Positions 48,738-49,130 of a stretch of 49,130 nucleotides of DNA are shown in pieces. Position numbers and translations under genes: made by a program. The notes under the pieces are model-generated. The model did no database searches, was not told where the DNA came from, and saw nothing but the letters and a program-made list of their open reading frames with translations. This stretch comes from Thermoleophilia bacterium (GTDB lineage: Bacteria; Actinomycetota; Thermoleophilia; Miltoncostaeales; Miltoncostaeaceae): assembly GCA_025455865.1 (NCBI GenBank), contig JALOLS010000003.1, positions 1-49,130 of the forward strand. The letters run 5' to 3'. Every line of letters begins with the position of its first letter. The first letter of the stretch is position 1.

Positions 48738-49130
<393 letters not shown>

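Overview
The window is very GC-rich chromosomal DNA with dense, largely overlapping genes, many GTG starts and almost no SD-less AT-rich spacers. The gene content fits a deep-branching actinobacterium, and I would guess class Thermoleophilia or a relative. The main reasons are the fhaA-fhaB-PP2C-rodA-pbpA-pknB operon, a furA-katG pair, a B-type (ba3-like) heme-copper oxidase and the codon usage. This placement is an inference from content, because no rRNA is present. The right end is a 56-nt poly-C run and the left end a truncated tandem repeat, so the window looks like a whole draft contig.

Layout, left to right. (1) 1-2.8 kb: tandem hairpin repeats, a small membrane protein and ba3-type oxidase subunits I and II. 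(2) 3.0-8.4 kb: an HD-GYP-like protein, a cupin coupled to a luciferase-family flavin oxidoreductase, a large LuxR/ATPase regulator and a small basic protein. (3) 8.4-12.1 kb, minus strand: a four-gene overlapping cassette of aryl-CoA ligase, PaaI-type thioesterase, BadH-like dehydrogenase and MoaA. (4) 12.2-15.6 kb: cupin protein, tandem-DUF2249 protein, DUF59 Fe-S assembly factor and a 12-TM heme-copper-oxidase-like protein, facing a small protein of similar type. This looks like a little-studied redox or metal-handling module. (5) 15.6-19.7 kb: a 5'-3' exonuclease, katG, furA and a tRNA-Tyr/Thr/Met cluster.

(6) 19.8-28.0 kb: aquaporin, an orphan PhoB-type response regulator, a cation/Ca2+ exchanger, a Ser/Thr kinase with an outside discoidin-like domain, two overlapping tyrosine recombinases and a PhoX/DUF839 phosphatase with a PHO-box-like promoter. 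(7) 28.0-39.7 kb, minus strand: a ten-gene growth and division operon, read as polytopic Ser/Thr kinase, fhaA, fhaB, two PP2C phosphatases, rodA/ftsW, pbpA, pknB with four PASTA repeats, ddl and a metallophosphoesterase. Most junctions overlap by 1-4 bp. It combines phospho-signalling with peptidoglycan synthesis.

(8) 39.7-45.1 kb: a structured leader, a Ser/Arg-rich membrane protein, DUF4446, prephenate dehydratase, an HNH endonuclease, two small proteins and a secreted protein. (9) 45.26-45.92 kb: tRNA-Arg(CCT) followed by a decayed MNT/HEPN toxin-antitoxin pair, bounded by a 13-bp direct repeat of the tRNA 3' end. This is the relic of an integrated element. (10) 46-49.1 kb: a small secreted protein, a CPA2-type antiporter with USP-like domains and a truncated FHA protein.

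A recurring regulatory feature is a TANNNT -10 hexamer (TAGCGT, TAGCCT, TAGGAT, TAGACT) placed 6-9 nt before a start codon without an SD. This suggests that leaderless mRNAs are common in this genome.
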